Assembly (NCBI RefSeq): GCF_000208745.1
Contig: NC_030856.1
Span: forward strand, 2,378,105 to 2,442,104
Reading direction: 5' to 3'
DNA: 64,000 nucleotides
Source: Theobroma cacao
Lineage: Eukaryota; Streptophyta; Magnoliopsida; Malvales; Malvaceae
The notes beneath the pieces were generated by a model. The model did no database searches. It was not told where the DNA came from and was given only the letters and a program-made list of their open reading frames with translations. Of this stretch, positions 12,401 to 24,552 are shown piece by piece; the first letter of the stretch is position 1, and each line of letters opens with the position of its first letter. The translations under genes and the position numbers were made by a program.

Positions 12401-15400
12401 ATGGACTGAAATCTATCTTCTCACCTTGGCTTGCTCAAAGTCTGATGCATCTAGAACAACTTGAGATATCTCAATGCAACAAATTAGAACAAGTATTCGC
12501 TTTCGCCCAAGAAATGGCAGAGCAAGAGGTACCTCTTCTCTCTCCATTTTTCCTATAATAATGCTATCATCAATTCTTTATCTAATCATGTTTTTTGTTA
12601 AATTATCAAATATATAAATAATTAGTATCTAATCTTTCTAAATTATTGACTTTTAACACTTTCTTTTTAACATCATCTTTTAAAAAATGCATGTCTTCTC
12701 AATAATTTTTTGATCAAGTACAATAAATTTATAATTCAGTATTTATTAATTAATAAATTTTATATTTTTTTATTTGAGGAAAATCAGGCAGCATTACTCT
12801 CAAATTTAACTTGTTTGAAGCTGAGTTCATTACCAGCATTGGAGAGTATATGGAAAGAACCAACTCATCATGTAAGCCTACAAAGTCTAAAGGAAGTAAT
12901 AGTTTATGGTTGTGATAAATTGAAATCTATCTTCTCACCTTACCTTACTCAAAGTTTGTTGCATTTAGAACAACTCAAGATATCTGCATGCAAGAAATTA
13001 GAGCAAGTCTTTGCTTTTGACAAAGAAATGGCAAACCTAGAGGTACCTCTTATCTCTCCATTTTTCCTTTAATAATGCTATCATCTATTCTTTATCTAAT
13101 CATGTTTTTTGTTAAATTATCAAATATATAAATAATTAATATCTAATCTTTCTAAATTATTAACTTTTAATACTTCTTTCTACTTTTTTTTTAAAAAATA
13201 TGTCTTCTTAGTACTTTTCTGGTCAAGTACAATGAATTTATAATTCAGTACTTATTAATTAATAAATTTATATATATTTTTTTTATTTGAGAAAAGGAGA
13301 TTCGAACTCTACGTTTTAAGTAGAAAATCATGCACCAACCAATAAAGTGACCTATCAACATAGGATATTTTGACAAAAAAAAAGTAGTCTTCACTAAAGA
13401 AATTGGTCTGGTACCAGAAAGAAAACCTTTGAATGCAACAGCCAACGACTTCCACTGTAACCCACTTTAGAAATCAACGATGAATGGATACATTGTACAT
13501 GTGACACATATAGCATGTTAGTTTGTGTGCCATTGAGCTATTGAGCCAAATTGTACAGACTTGACTAGTGCATGTGACCCACAATCTAGTCGTTACAAGT
13601 CTCCCTATTAAACATTATTAGCGAGTTTTCAAAATTTTAAGATCACCATGAATCCTCTTTTCTCTAAAAATAAATAAAAGAATAAAAGTGTTTGAACTTA
13701 GCCAAAATAGCATACCCCCGTTTCAAGATCTAATCAATGCAAAATTATTAAAGTATAAATTGCTTATAGCTATCTAATTACTTGATAGCCAGAGAAGGGT
13801 TTTTTTTTTTTTAATGTCTCAATGGCACAAGCAAACCCAATTAGAAACAACTTCAACAATTACGTATCTTTTATTTTCTTTGAGAGATGTGTTGAATAGA
13901 TAGAATTAAAATGAAAAAACAGAAATAATAATATAATATGTAAATAGTCATTTTTCTCTCCTTGATCGCAGCCCGTGGAATGGGGAAAAAAGACGATGAT
14001 CGATGCAGAGAGACGGCTTTTAGCGAATGCTCTCCTTGATTTCACAAACGACAGATTTGTGTTGCTCTCGGAGACTTGCATTCCTTTATTCAACTTCACA
14101 ACAATATACAATTACCTCCTCAACTCCAATCAAAGTTATATAGGTTCATATGATGATCCAAGGAAGGTAGGCCGTGGCAGATACAATCCCAAAATGTTCC
14201 CTGCCATTTCCATAGCTCAGTGGCGTAAAGGCTCCCAATGGTTTGAAGTGACTCGCAGCCTTGCTATCGAAATCGTATCAGACAAAAAATACTACGAGAT
14301 TTTTAGAAAATATTGCAGCCCTCCTTGCTACATGGACGAGCACTACATACCAACCTTGGTGTACATTGCTTGGCCAGAGCAAAACTCGAATAGGAGTGTT
14401 ACTTGGGTAGATTGGTCAAAGGCTGGTCCTCACCCTGGGAAATTTGGGAAGGGAGCTATTTCGGAAGATTTTCTGAATAAAGTAAGGTTTGCTGGTAATT
14501 GCTGTTATGATGGGAATATTACTTCCATGTGCTTTCTGTTTGCTAGGAAATTCCTGCCAAATACATTGCAACCCTTGTTGGACATTGCAACCATGTTGTT
14601 AAGCTCTAATCAATTCTTGACATGAGTGTACCCATTTAATACTAAGCTACCCAATTGTATTTATAAGATTTTTTTTTTCAAAAATCTATTTGTAAGATTA
14701 TTAGACTTTTAATATTCCATTTTTTTCGTTTTGATAGCTTAATAGAGAGGATTTATATTTAAAAAATTCTCTCTTCGAAACAAATGTGTGAGTTCTATTT
14801 AATGATGTTCGCTGTTTACAATACAATATAATTACAAAAAATGTAATTATTAAGAAAATAATAATAGTATATTTGTGTCTTTATATTTGTCACTTAAAGA
14901 GAGAAAAAATACATGTAGAGTTGAACTAGCAACTACATAATTGTATATTTTTTTAATCTCAGTCTTATGGAAACTACTACTTCCTAGTATAGAAATCATT
15001 AAAACAAAGAAAAAACTATTAAATGTACCTAATTGGTTAAATTTTTGAAAATTTAAACTTTGATTATTAACGTGTTTAATTTTTTTGGGTACAAAAAAGG
15101 TATCATTCGAACTTAAAATCTCTATTCATACCCTATCTTAAACTTATCAACTTGAGTTCCAGATCTGACGGTTGGAAGTCCTAGATCGGTAATTCGACAA
15201 CCAACTCGAGCCGGTTCAAGGCTAGTCATGTCTCCGACTCATGGAGGAAACATGAGAAGGGAAAAAGGAAAAAATGTAAAAAAATACATTTTTATTTTTT
15301 AATCAAATTATTATTATTCATTGAACGGAAAAATAGTATTTTTCTTTCTATTCCTCATACATTCTTCAATATGATTTTACCAACCAAATTCTTAATAATA

Positions 15401-18400
15401 TTTCTCATATATTTCATTCTATAAATTAAATTACATAATAATTATTTCCTTTCTATTCTATTGTGATAGAATAGTTTGTTTTTCTATTATCTTTTTATTT
15501 TATTTTGTGAACCAAATATGTTATAAGAAAAGTTATTCTTTTTCTATTTTTATTTTCACAAAATAGTTATTCTATTATTTTTTTATTTCATTTAATGAAC
15601 TAAATGTCTTATAAGAAAAGTGATTCAATGTAATTAGAATTTCTTCTTCTTTATTATATTGATTTGAATTTATTATTCTTTTAGAAGAGAATATGTGCAA
15701 TTAATATTAGATAATTATATATAATCAAACTATTCTCATCAAAACATGAAAAGAAATTAAATTTAACGATGGGATCATGTGCTACGGATGAGACCAAAAC
15801 TATAGTTATGTGTAAATACTCAATATAAAATTATTTTCTTGAAATTATTTTTTATTAACAATATGNACACAAGAGAGAGAAATAAAAAGCGTAGCAGACG
15901 AACGTTGAAGAAAGAAATCGATAAAATTTGAGAGTTAGAAAAAAATCAGAAGCACAAATAAAAAAAATTATGACGAATGATTTAATTTATTTAAAATAAT
16001 TTTAAAAGTATTTTTATCAAATAATGACTAAATATAACTAAAATTAATTAAATTTATTTTATTAATTATTTTTAACTTTTATATTTTTTTAATTTGAGGA
16101 AAATCAGGCAGCGTTACTCTCAAATTTAACTTGTTTGAAGCTGAGTTCATTACCAGCATTGGAGAGTATATGGAAAGAATCAACACATCATGTAAGCCTA
16201 CAAAGTTTGAAGGAAGTAATAATTCATGGTTGTGATAAACTGAAATCTATCTTCACACTTGGGCTTGCTCAAAGTCTGATGCATCTAGAACAACTTGAGA
16301 TATCTAAATGCGAAAAATTAGAGCAAGTCTTTGCTTTTGCCGAAGAAATGGCAAAGCAAGAGGTACCTCTTCTGTCTCCATTTTTCCTTTAATAATGCTA
16401 TCGTCTATTCTTTATCTAATCATGTTTTTTGTTAAATTATCAAATATATAAATAATTAGTATATAATCTTTTTAAATTATTGACTTTTAACACTTTCTTT
16501 TTAACATTATCTTTTAAAAAATGTATGTTTTCCCAGTATTTTTTGGTCAAGTACAATGAGTTTATAATTCAAAGTATTTATTAATTAATAAATTTTATAG
16601 TTTTTTTATTTGAGAAAAATCAAGCAGCATTACTCTCAAATTTAACTTGTTTGAAGCTGAGTTCATTACCAGCATTGGAGAGTGTATGGAAAGAACCAAC
16701 TCATCATGTAAGCCTATAAAGTCTGAAGGAAGTAAGAATTCATGGTTGTCATAAGCTAAAATCTATCTTCTCACCTGGGCTTACTCAAAGTCTGATGCAT
16801 CTAGAACAACTTGAGATATCTCAATGCAAGAAATTAGAGCAAGTCTTTGCTTTTACCCAGGAAATGGCAGAGCAAGAAGTACCTCTTCTCTCTCGATTTG
16901 TTCTTTAATAATACTATCATCTATTCTTTATCTAATCATGTTTTTTTGTTAAATTATCAAATATATAAATAATTTTTATCTAATCTTTTTAAATTATTGA
17001 CTTTTAACACTTCCTTTTAACATTTTTGTTAGAAAATGTATGTCCCCTCAATACTTTTTCGGTCAAGTACAATGAATTTATAATTCAATATTTATTAATT
17101 AATAAATGTTATATTTTTTTTATGTGAGGGAAATCAGGTAGCATTACTCTCAAATTTAACTTGTTTGAAGCTAAGTTCATTACCAGCATTGGAGAATATA
17201 TGGAAAGAACCAACGCATCACGCAAGCCTACAAAGTCTGAAGGATGTAAATGTTCATAATTGTGATAAACTGAAATCTATCTTCTCACCTTGCCTTGCTG
17301 AAAGTCTGTTGCATCTAGAACAACTTGAGATATCTCAATGCAACCAATTAAAGCAAGTCTTTACTTTTGACAAAAAAATGGCTGAGCTAAAGGTACCTGT
17401 TCTGTCTCTTTTATTCTTTTAATAATGCTCTCATATATTCCTTTTTCTAATTATCTTGTCTTTTGTTGAATTTTCAAATATATAAATAATTTCTATCTAA
17501 TCTTTTTAAATTATGGACTTTTAACACTTCCTTTTTAACATTTTTTTAGAAAAGTATGTCTTCTCAATACTTTTTCAGTCAAGCACAGTGAATTCATATT
17601 TTAGTATTTATTAATTAATAAATTTTATTTTTTTCTTTATGTGAGGAAAATCAGGTAACATTACTCTCAAATTTAACTTATTTGAAGCTGAGTTCATTAC
17701 CAGCATTGGAGAGTATATGGAAAGAGCTAACTCATCATGCAGCCCTACACAATCTGAAGTACGTAAAAGTTCATAACTGTGATAAACTGAAAATTATCTT
17801 CTCACCTTTCCTTTTTCGAAGTATGTTGCATCTAGAACAACTTGAGATATCTCAATGCAACCAATTAGAGCAAGTCTTTGCTGTTGACAAAGAAATGGTT
17901 AACCTAGAGGTACCTCTTCTCTCTCCATTCTTCGTTTAATAATGCTCTCATATATTATTTTTTCTAATTATATTTTATTGAATTATCAAAGATATAAATA
18001 ATTTCTATTTACTCTGTCTAAATTATTGACTTTTAACACTTCCTTTTTTACATTTTTTATTAAGAAAGTGCATGTCTTCTCGATATTGAATTACTTTTTT
18101 GATCAAGCACAATGAATTCATATTTCAATATTTATTAATTAATAAATTTTATATTTTTCTTTATGTGAGAAAAATCAGGTACCACCACTCTCAAATTTAA
18201 TTTATTTGGAGCTAAAGTCATTACCAGAATTGAGCTCCATATGGGGAAGATCCAGCCATGTTGTTAGCCTCCCGAGTCTTAAGACTATGAGAATTCAGTG
18301 GTGTATTAAACTTGTATGTCTCTTTTCGCCTATTTTTGCTCAAACTTTGAAACATCTGGAAAAACTCGATGTACAGGACTGCAACTCTTTGAAACATTTA

Positions 18401-18769
18401 ATCAAAGAAGCAAAAAATAGCGATGAAGTAGGTTCAGACAAAGATGGCAATCTTTTGTGGCCAAATTTGAAAAGTCTTGAGATAGCTAGATGCAAAAGCT
18501 TGGAATGCGTGTTTCCAATCACTTTGGCTCAACGACTTCTTAACTTGGAATTGCTTCGGATAATTCATTGCCCCCAATTAATCCATGTCTTCGGCATGGC
18601 AAAAAAAATGGATGGGCACGAGGCAAAAGAAATGGATAGGCACGTTATTGAGCTCCCTAAGTTAAAGGAATTAAGACTCGAAAACTTAGAAAAGCTGAGG
18701 AGCTTTTGTCCAAAAGACTATTTTGTCAAGTTCTCATCTTTGAAAGATCGCTTGCAATATTGGAATTAA
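9417..18769 (+). CDS. CC-NBS-LRR disease resistance protein (RPS2-like class)
   Basis: Intracellular immune receptor of the CNL type. Inferred exons are 9417-11320, 11619-12006, 12313-12528, 12788-13042, 16108-16362, 17138-17392, 17655-17909 and 18179-18769; all joins are GT-AG and keep frame, giving about 1370 residues. Visible in order: an N-terminal coiled coil; P-loop GMPGVGKTT near residue 179; kinase-2 ILIILDDVW near 253; RNBS-B KILLTTR near 281; GLPLA near 340; RNBS-D CFLLCSLFPEDYE near 401; and MHN (not MHD) near 466. Leucine-rich repeats follow, the later ones on repeated 85-codon exons. No EDVID motif is seen, as expected for the RPS2-like class. The first small LRR exon needs an acceptor at 12312, because the conventional frame upstream has a TAG at 12310. 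The 3-kb intron 13043-16107 carries foreign fragments, so expression across it is uncertain. Confidence 0.85.
13285..13355 (-). repeat. tRNA-derived SINE-like fragment, copy 2
   Basis: Diverged relative of 866-940, in the same orientation. On the minus strand ATTGGTTGGTGCATGA corresponds to the A-box side and AGAGTTCGAATCTCC to the B box. It sits in the long intron of the resistance gene, next to the GT14 fragment, and marks the start of the foreign part of that intron. Confidence 0.5.
13972..14625 (+). pseudogene. 3' fragment of a GT14 (core-2/I-branching) glycosyltransferase gene
   Basis: The 218 codons from an acceptor-like CGCAG at 13967-13971 encode the C-terminal half of a plant DUF266/GT14 family protein. 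Typical strings are MIDAERRLLANALLDF, FVLLSETCIPLFNFTTIYNY, GRGRYNPKM, WRKGSQWFEV, YYEIFRKYC, YMDEHYIPTL, VTWVDWSKAGPHPGKFGKG and SMCFLFARKFLPN. Full-length members have an N-terminal membrane anchor and roughly 400 residues, so about half is missing and no upstream exons are found. Because an intron border is retained, it is a genomic fragment and not a retrocopy. It lies in sense orientation in the resistance-gene intron, and it could disturb splicing. Confidence 0.75.
16624..16878 (+). pseudogene. Dead LRR exon module
   Basis: This 255-base block matches the neighbouring LRR exons closely but cannot work as one. The acceptor reads ATCAA where the others read ATCAG, and codon 32 is a TAA at 16717-16719 (the others have CAA). 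Its donor is GAA|GTACCT, which could still function. Because modules are phase 0 on both sides, skipping it leaves the protein frame intact, which is how I model the gene. Confidence 0.8.
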
Positions 18770-18914
18770 TGATTCATTCCCAAAATCAACAAGGACTTAC
18801 TCCACATTCTCAGTCTCAGTTGAAGGTAATTCTGTTATATTTTTACTTGTTTCAATTTTACTTTTGGTTAATTGATTATTTATCTTAAGGACTTACTTTT
18901 GGTTAATCAACAAG

Positions 18915-19040
18915 GCCATGGATTCATTGAAATATTTCCAATGATGTCGAGGATTACTACTTTGGGAGAAGCTAATACTTTTGCCGACTCGTTGGCCAAG
19001 TTTGGTGTGGAAAGACAAGACATGTTCTTGGCTCCATGAC
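18915..19040 (+). pseudogene. RNase H-like tail of a LINE-type element
   Basis: A short frame reads ITTLGEANTFADSLAKFG and then a stop at 19038. The ANxxADSLAKxG pattern is the last helix of the plant LINE/RVT_3-type RNase H domain. Nothing of the preceding reverse transcriptase is present. About 350 bases of T-rich, UTR-like sequence follow, to about 19400, which fits a 5'-truncated LINE. A host RNase H-like gene fragment is the alternative. Confidence 0.55.
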
Positions 19041-20974
19041 AATGTATATTTGGTAGCCGAGCTTATGTTTTTTCTGGGGTGTGAGCCGCATTGGAAAGTT
19101 GCACATTGCTTCTTTGATGTGTAGGTGGCAGGGACGTGAGGGTGTTTTGGGTGATGCACTAAGTATGCCTATGATATATGGAGATTTATTGCTTTATGTA
19201 ATGCTGTCTGGATTATTCTGTAATACGGTAATCACTTGGGTTATGGTACTGTGATGTTTTTATTTCATCTTGGCTTGTATCTCTGTTTTATTTGTTTTTT
19301 AAGATTCTCTATGGGGTTGGTTTGCCAGACTGTAATGTGTTTTTCTGATGGATTAATTTCTATGTACAAATCTTGACATTTTATTAATGAGGTTTTATTT
19401 TCAAGGTTGGTATTATTTGGAGATTTTATTATTTTGAAAGAAATAAAAAGTAGATTTTTTTTATTTTTACTATAATACGATATCAGGATTTGATGGGAGA
19501 TCAATTTTTTAAAAAAGGAAATTTATTAACACTAGAGCCATTATGTCATCGGAAGTCTTTATATTAACTTTTAAAGACTTCTATTCGCATAAAAACATTT
19601 GTCTGTGCTTCATCCAACATGTACAATTATCACATAGTATTACCGCTCAAAAATCATCGGCAGCTTCTCATTCCTAACATGATCTAATCACTAGTATGAA
19701 CTAGCTCTCTACCCTTTTCCCAACAGGCTCTCCACTCTTCTCATTTCTATGGACCAGGGGTTCACTCTTGAGGTTGGTACGACTGAGAACAAGTGAAGGC
19801 TTCCCTCCATTGTCTCTTCTACTAATTATCTCCGAATCCTATAGCTCCGTGAAAGATGTTCACTACTTGATTCCAAGGTTATTAATGTATATTAAAACTA
19901 ATTTATAGCTGATATTTAATGATCTTAAATTAAGCAGAAAGATAATGAAAATTAATCAAAAAAGGAAAATTGATGGTGATAATTTTTTCCTTTAAATTTA
20001 CTTAAAATTACTTGTGTCAATTCATGAATCAATTAGCTAACATTTCAACTATTAGCAATGCAGAAGATCTTTCCCGAGTTAGATAGAGATAGACAACAAT
20101 CTTATTCTCTTTTTCAATTGGAGTTAGATTCTCAACAATATTTCATTTGTTTAGAGGAAATTCTAATTAGATACTTTTTTTAACATTTTTACAACAATTT
20201 ATTGTAAAATGGTACTACTTGCTCTGTTTTAATTAGGAAAGGAAAAAAGTTGATGTTGATAATTATTAACATTAGATTTGCTTTATTCTACACATGTTGA
20301 ACTAGTAAAGATGACTATTAAACGACTGTGCCTAACATCAGAATTCATTGAACTATCTAACTAATTTTAAATAATTAATTCTCGACAAGTTCATAGAAAT
20401 GTCACTTTTAACACCAAATTTTTTTATAAGCCAATAAATTTCGCTTTTAATAAAAAAGATTCTTCTCTCTTAACAATCTTCAATATGTTACAACACCTCA
20501 GCACGATCATTGTTACAAACCAAACACCTCCCTAACCTAAAGTAGCATCCCAAGAACGCCTATATACAAGACATCGTTACGTACAGAATCAAATCTCCCC
20601 AGAATTGTAAGCCCTACAACTGTCTACACCTTAACAACACACATCCACAGATAGAAATAGCCACAAATTAACACAGCATAAAACACCTCAAACCACGATG
20701 AAACCATTGAAGCCATCAGTCTGCTCTAATCTAATTTCTTCTCGAATTCAATCTCATCACTCCTTCCTTTTGCAAGGCAGTCCACACACCAATATATTGT
20801 ACTCATCCAACGCAACCCACACGCTTTGAACAGCATATTGAACAGTAAGTTGAAAAACATGACCTTTTTTTTCTTGTACATATTGTAATTCCTAAATGCT
20901 GAGGGCTCTAACTCGAGCTATACCAACTCTATCCCATGCTTTCTGTCAAGGAACAAGTGCAGTGGACTCTTGAC
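19041..20974. other. Gene-free stretch between LINE tail and ankyrin gene
   Basis: I see no gene. Up to about 19400 it is probably the 3' part of the LINE remnant. From about 20430 to 20974 the sequence is likely the 3' untranslated region of the minus-strand ankyrin gene, but no polyadenylation site could be fixed. The part between is AT-rich with no pattern I can name. Confidence 0.5.
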
Positions 20975-23108
20975 TCAGTTGACCTCACCTCTTACACCTC
21001 TGCGTAAATATGCAAGGAGAAAATAACTCTGTCTTTCAACAAATATCTTCATCAATCGAAAAATAAACAGAAATGGATTGTCTTCCACTATATTCTGCCG
21101 ATTACCAAGAGAGGTTTGAGACTTGGAAACCCTTTCAAACACAATAAGAAATATGGGAGAAAATATGTAAAGAATGAAAGGGGGAGCACAGCCAATGACG
21201 CAAACCAATATAGCCAACCATAGTGTCCTCTGCAACACAACAAATAATCCAGTCACAAAAGCTAGTGCCATTGCAATAAGTGAGATCCAAGTTAAGGCAA
21301 TGGCGAAAGGAAGAGTATCCAAGAATGATTCAGTGTCTCGACGTGAAGATGACCAAAACACAATAACTGCAGCAGTAATAGATGAAGTCATAGCAACGGC
21401 ATCAGAAATAACAAAGGCCCGAAAAGTTGATTTACTGATTAACATTGCCAAGCCCTTATCCGGACCATCATTTTCAAAACCACCAGGGATGGTAAAAACT
21501 GCGCTAAATGTGAATGTAGCTATAAGGGTTGACATCACAGATATTATTTGTGCCATTTCCCTACTCTTTTTACCATCTTCCTTTGGCTTTTCATCCTTTT
21601 CTACTTCTCCATAATCCAATTCAGTGGCATCCTCAAAATGAATAGCCTTTTGTTTATAAGCGCTCTTTAATGCTTTCAAGGTTAAGTGCTGCAAGAAACA
21701 AAAACTTTTACTAAGTAATACTAGTAAAATCTCATTTGCAAAATTCTCATAAAAATATGAAATAGCTGAACAACTTAAAACTTGATCAACATTCTTGACT
21801 TCTTTCATGAAATGAATTTTATTTTGTAAATAATTGTATGTTTTAAATTACATTTTTTTAAATTCAGTAATCTCTTTAAGAAATCAAGTTGCTTACCTTC
21901 TGTAGTTCCATTCCACGATCATCAGCCAATTTAACAATTACTATAGCAGTCCTTTTAGAGCGGTTGATTGCCCTGATTTCCACCTTCGAATTCTTGGAGA
22001 GAACACTCACCACATCGCTGTGGTAGTTGCGGGCCGCCAGATGCAAGGGGGTGTTTCCATCCTTGTCAGGAGAGTTAACCAAATCTTCCATCTCAGGTAG
22101 CTTCAGAATATATGACACCACACCCACATTTCCATTCTTGGCTGCAATATGAAGAATATTTTGCTGCATCATGTCAACACTCTCGATGGTTTCTGGACAA
22201 GGCTCTAGCAATGCTTCTATCAGACGTGTTTGCCCATTTACTGCTGCCAAGTGAAGAGGTATTTGCCGCTTTTTGTCTCCTTTGTATGCAATCAAAGGTT
22301 TTTTATCGATTAACACCTCCACCATTTTTTGGTGACCCAAGGCTGCAGCATAGTGAAGGGGAGTCCTTCCCCTTCCATCTTGCTCTCCAACGAGATCCTC
22401 TTTCAAAGTTATTATCTTTGTCATGATATCTAGCCAAAAAAAAAAACAGAGAAAGCTAGTTGGGTTAACTATATTTCTTAAAGGGGAGCGGAGGAGAGTG
22501 GTAAAAGGTGAATCTTTCAGGAGCTCACCAAAATCTTGCCTCAGGACGGCACGATGCAAAGGAGTTTGGTCGTCGTTTCCACGGTAATCAAGCGTAGATT
22601 TATTCAAATCTATGATTGCTTCTGCAAGTTTCGTAAACCTCATATCAATAGCAATTGAAAGTGGGGATTCCCCTGCATCATTAAGCCAGCGTAACGATAA
22701 TGGATCTCTTTTAGCGAACGCCTTCACTACCTTAGAATGTCCATTCCTGACAGCACCATGTAAAGGGGTATTACCAGAATTATCTCTGATCCAACTGATG
22801 CACAGGCCAGATGTATCTGTCTTATCGATTAACAATTCAACAACGTCATCTCTTCCGGCCTTTGCCGCAACATGCAGCGGCGTTTCTCCCTTGAAATTGC
22901 TCTGGTGGACAAGGGAAGGACACCGCTCGATGAGCTTGTTTACCAAAGACGTGTGTCCGAATCTTGCAGCGAAGTGAAGGACCGTGTTTCCTTCTGGGGT
23001 TTTTGCATCTTCTACTTTCGCTTCATCATCTTCAATTAATGGCCGAAGTACTTGTAAGTTCCCTGACCTTGCCGCACTGAACAATTTCAGATTCACGTGC
23101 GCATCCAT
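20975..23108 (-). CDS. Ankyrin repeat membrane protein with PGG domain (ITN1/ACD6-like)
   Basis: Three exons on the minus strand: 23108-22529, 22429-21897 and 21688-20975, with GT-AG joins, giving 608 residues. The first 370 residues hold about nine ankyrin repeats (GNTPLHLAA-type strings, for example GETPLHVAAKAGRDDVVELL). A PGG domain follows, with the IPGGF signature near residue 438, and about four membrane segments from 419 to 553. Plant relatives sit in the plasma membrane or ER and act in salt, ROS or immune signalling (ITN1, ACD6); the exact role here cannot be told. The short first intron could be read through in frame but would insert an atypical hydrophobic stretch, so splicing is favoured. 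Confidence 0.88.
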
Positions 23109-24552
23109 TGTTAATGACTTCTTTCTGAAAATCAGGAATATGGATACGGAGGTTGCCTCTGTCTAGGGTTAAGTTAATTTGCATATTTATATCAGTTATG
23201 GAACATGTACATGTATATATATACACAATTGAAGTATATTGAACTAGTTTCTAAATAAACCTTTTATTTTATTACAGTACACCCCCTCAAGCGATTGAAA
23301 GAACACCACAAGAAGTCGTGCTTGAAAGGATGAAACACTATACAATCAGGTGTCATACATGTCCCTTGGTGAGATCTCTCCCTTGACATTTAGCACAGGC
23401 AACACCATGAAACTTATATCTGTCATTGTCTTCTCCATCATCATCTTCCACACACCTGTACAGCCCATCAATGCTTTTGTAGCTGCCATCGCTAATTTTA
23501 TAACATCTTTTATGTTGAATGTTATGCCTGTAGGACTGTGATTGATCGGAATTAGAAGACTAGGTATATGGACATATATTGTTTGTCTGCATTGTTCACG
23601 TGAATTTTTTGCTTGGTTTCAGAGTATACTTTCCATAGCGATAAGGTCTATAGCATATCATAATTAGAAGTACTGCATGTAAGATTTGGAACTCTTCTGG
23701 AGCTCTAGCAAGTGAAAATTCTTAAGGGGCAAAAAATGGAACATGCACACACAAAAAGGGTGTTGATTAGCTGCTAATTATGTAGTCTTCTAGGTTGGTT
23801 GCCTTGGTCTAGGATGCATTACCCGTGGGTCTGTGCTATTTATCTAACTCTTGAATATTTGATGTTTGATGTCTTTGGTCTGGTCGTTACACCATCTTGT
23901 AACACCTACTCAGTTCCTCCTACAAGATTTCTGTGGTAGCTGAATCTTTTCAATCTGTGATAGTTGAATTCCTCCTTACACAGAGAGATGAATGACTTGC
24001 CAATTGTGTGAGGATTCCGGGGAGTGCTGTAGTTAGTGGAGAATTATAATTCATAAATGTTGACACTGGGGCCAATATGGTTTGTGTCTCCTCCTAAACA
24101 CAGGTCTTAAATTCTTAATTAAAGTATGTTGTGTGGACGATGATTGATTTCTGTTATTCCTAATCACAAGCGCTCTCTTTTGCAGGCAAAAGCATGAGAA
24201 AACCAGGGGTTCAAGAACTTTGATTCATCATGTAACGCAGATAAGGAAAGAGAGAACGGTATCTGGAAGAATTTAGCTCAGAGGAGTCTATGGTTTACTG
24301 TCTTTTGGGATCCAAGATCGCTGGATTAATGGATTATGGTCAGATAGATCAGTAGCTTGTCATATTGTAGATATTAATAGTAATAATGTTGCTTATAAAC
24401 AATGTCATACAGTGATTAGGCAGGTTTTTATATTTTAATGCGGCTGAGAGGGAACTGTCTTGAATAAACAAGGATTGGAAGCATTGGAAAAGCTAATGAG
24501 CTAGAGATTTACAAGTAGCAATGATCTTGTCTTGCCTACATTGCAACCTCAA
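23109..24552. other. Intergenic: ankyrin gene upstream region and CAF gene 3' side
   Basis: No gene is supported. The part next to 23109 is the 5' side of the ankyrin gene. A 63-codon frame at 23350-23541 has a hydrophobic start but no recognisable family or splice context. Bases 24400-24552 are probably 3'UTR of the CRS2-associated factor gene. Confidence 0.5.

Larger units (their letters stand above)
12313..18769 (+). repeat. Tandem array of LRR exon-intron units
   Basis: Seven exon modules begin at 12313, 12788, 16108, 16624, 17138, 17655 and 18179. Five of the seven have exactly 255 bases (85 codons, phase 0 at both ends) up to a GAG|GTACCT-type donor; the first is shortened to 216 bases and the last is extended. 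Introns also repeat: each starts near GTACCTCTTCTCTCTCC and ends with an AT-rich tract and AAATCAG. Start-to-start spacing in the last five is 514-524 bases. Exons encode one LRR pair starting ALLSNLTCLKLSSLPALESI. This is recent amplification of a whole exon-plus-intron unit. Confidence 0.9.

Noticed and set aside
15100..15260. A possible third SINE-like block in the long intron
   Set aside because: Only a weak B-box-like string is visible and the A-box side does not match the other two copies.
22430..22528. Reading through the ankyrin gene's first intron as coding
   Set aside because: The frame is open but adds a hydrophobic stretch rich in Phe and Leu between two ankyrin repeats, and the borders are good GT and AG sites.
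23350..23541. 63-codon frame with hydrophobic segment
   Set aside because: Short, isolated and without recognisable homology; chance is likely in this base composition.
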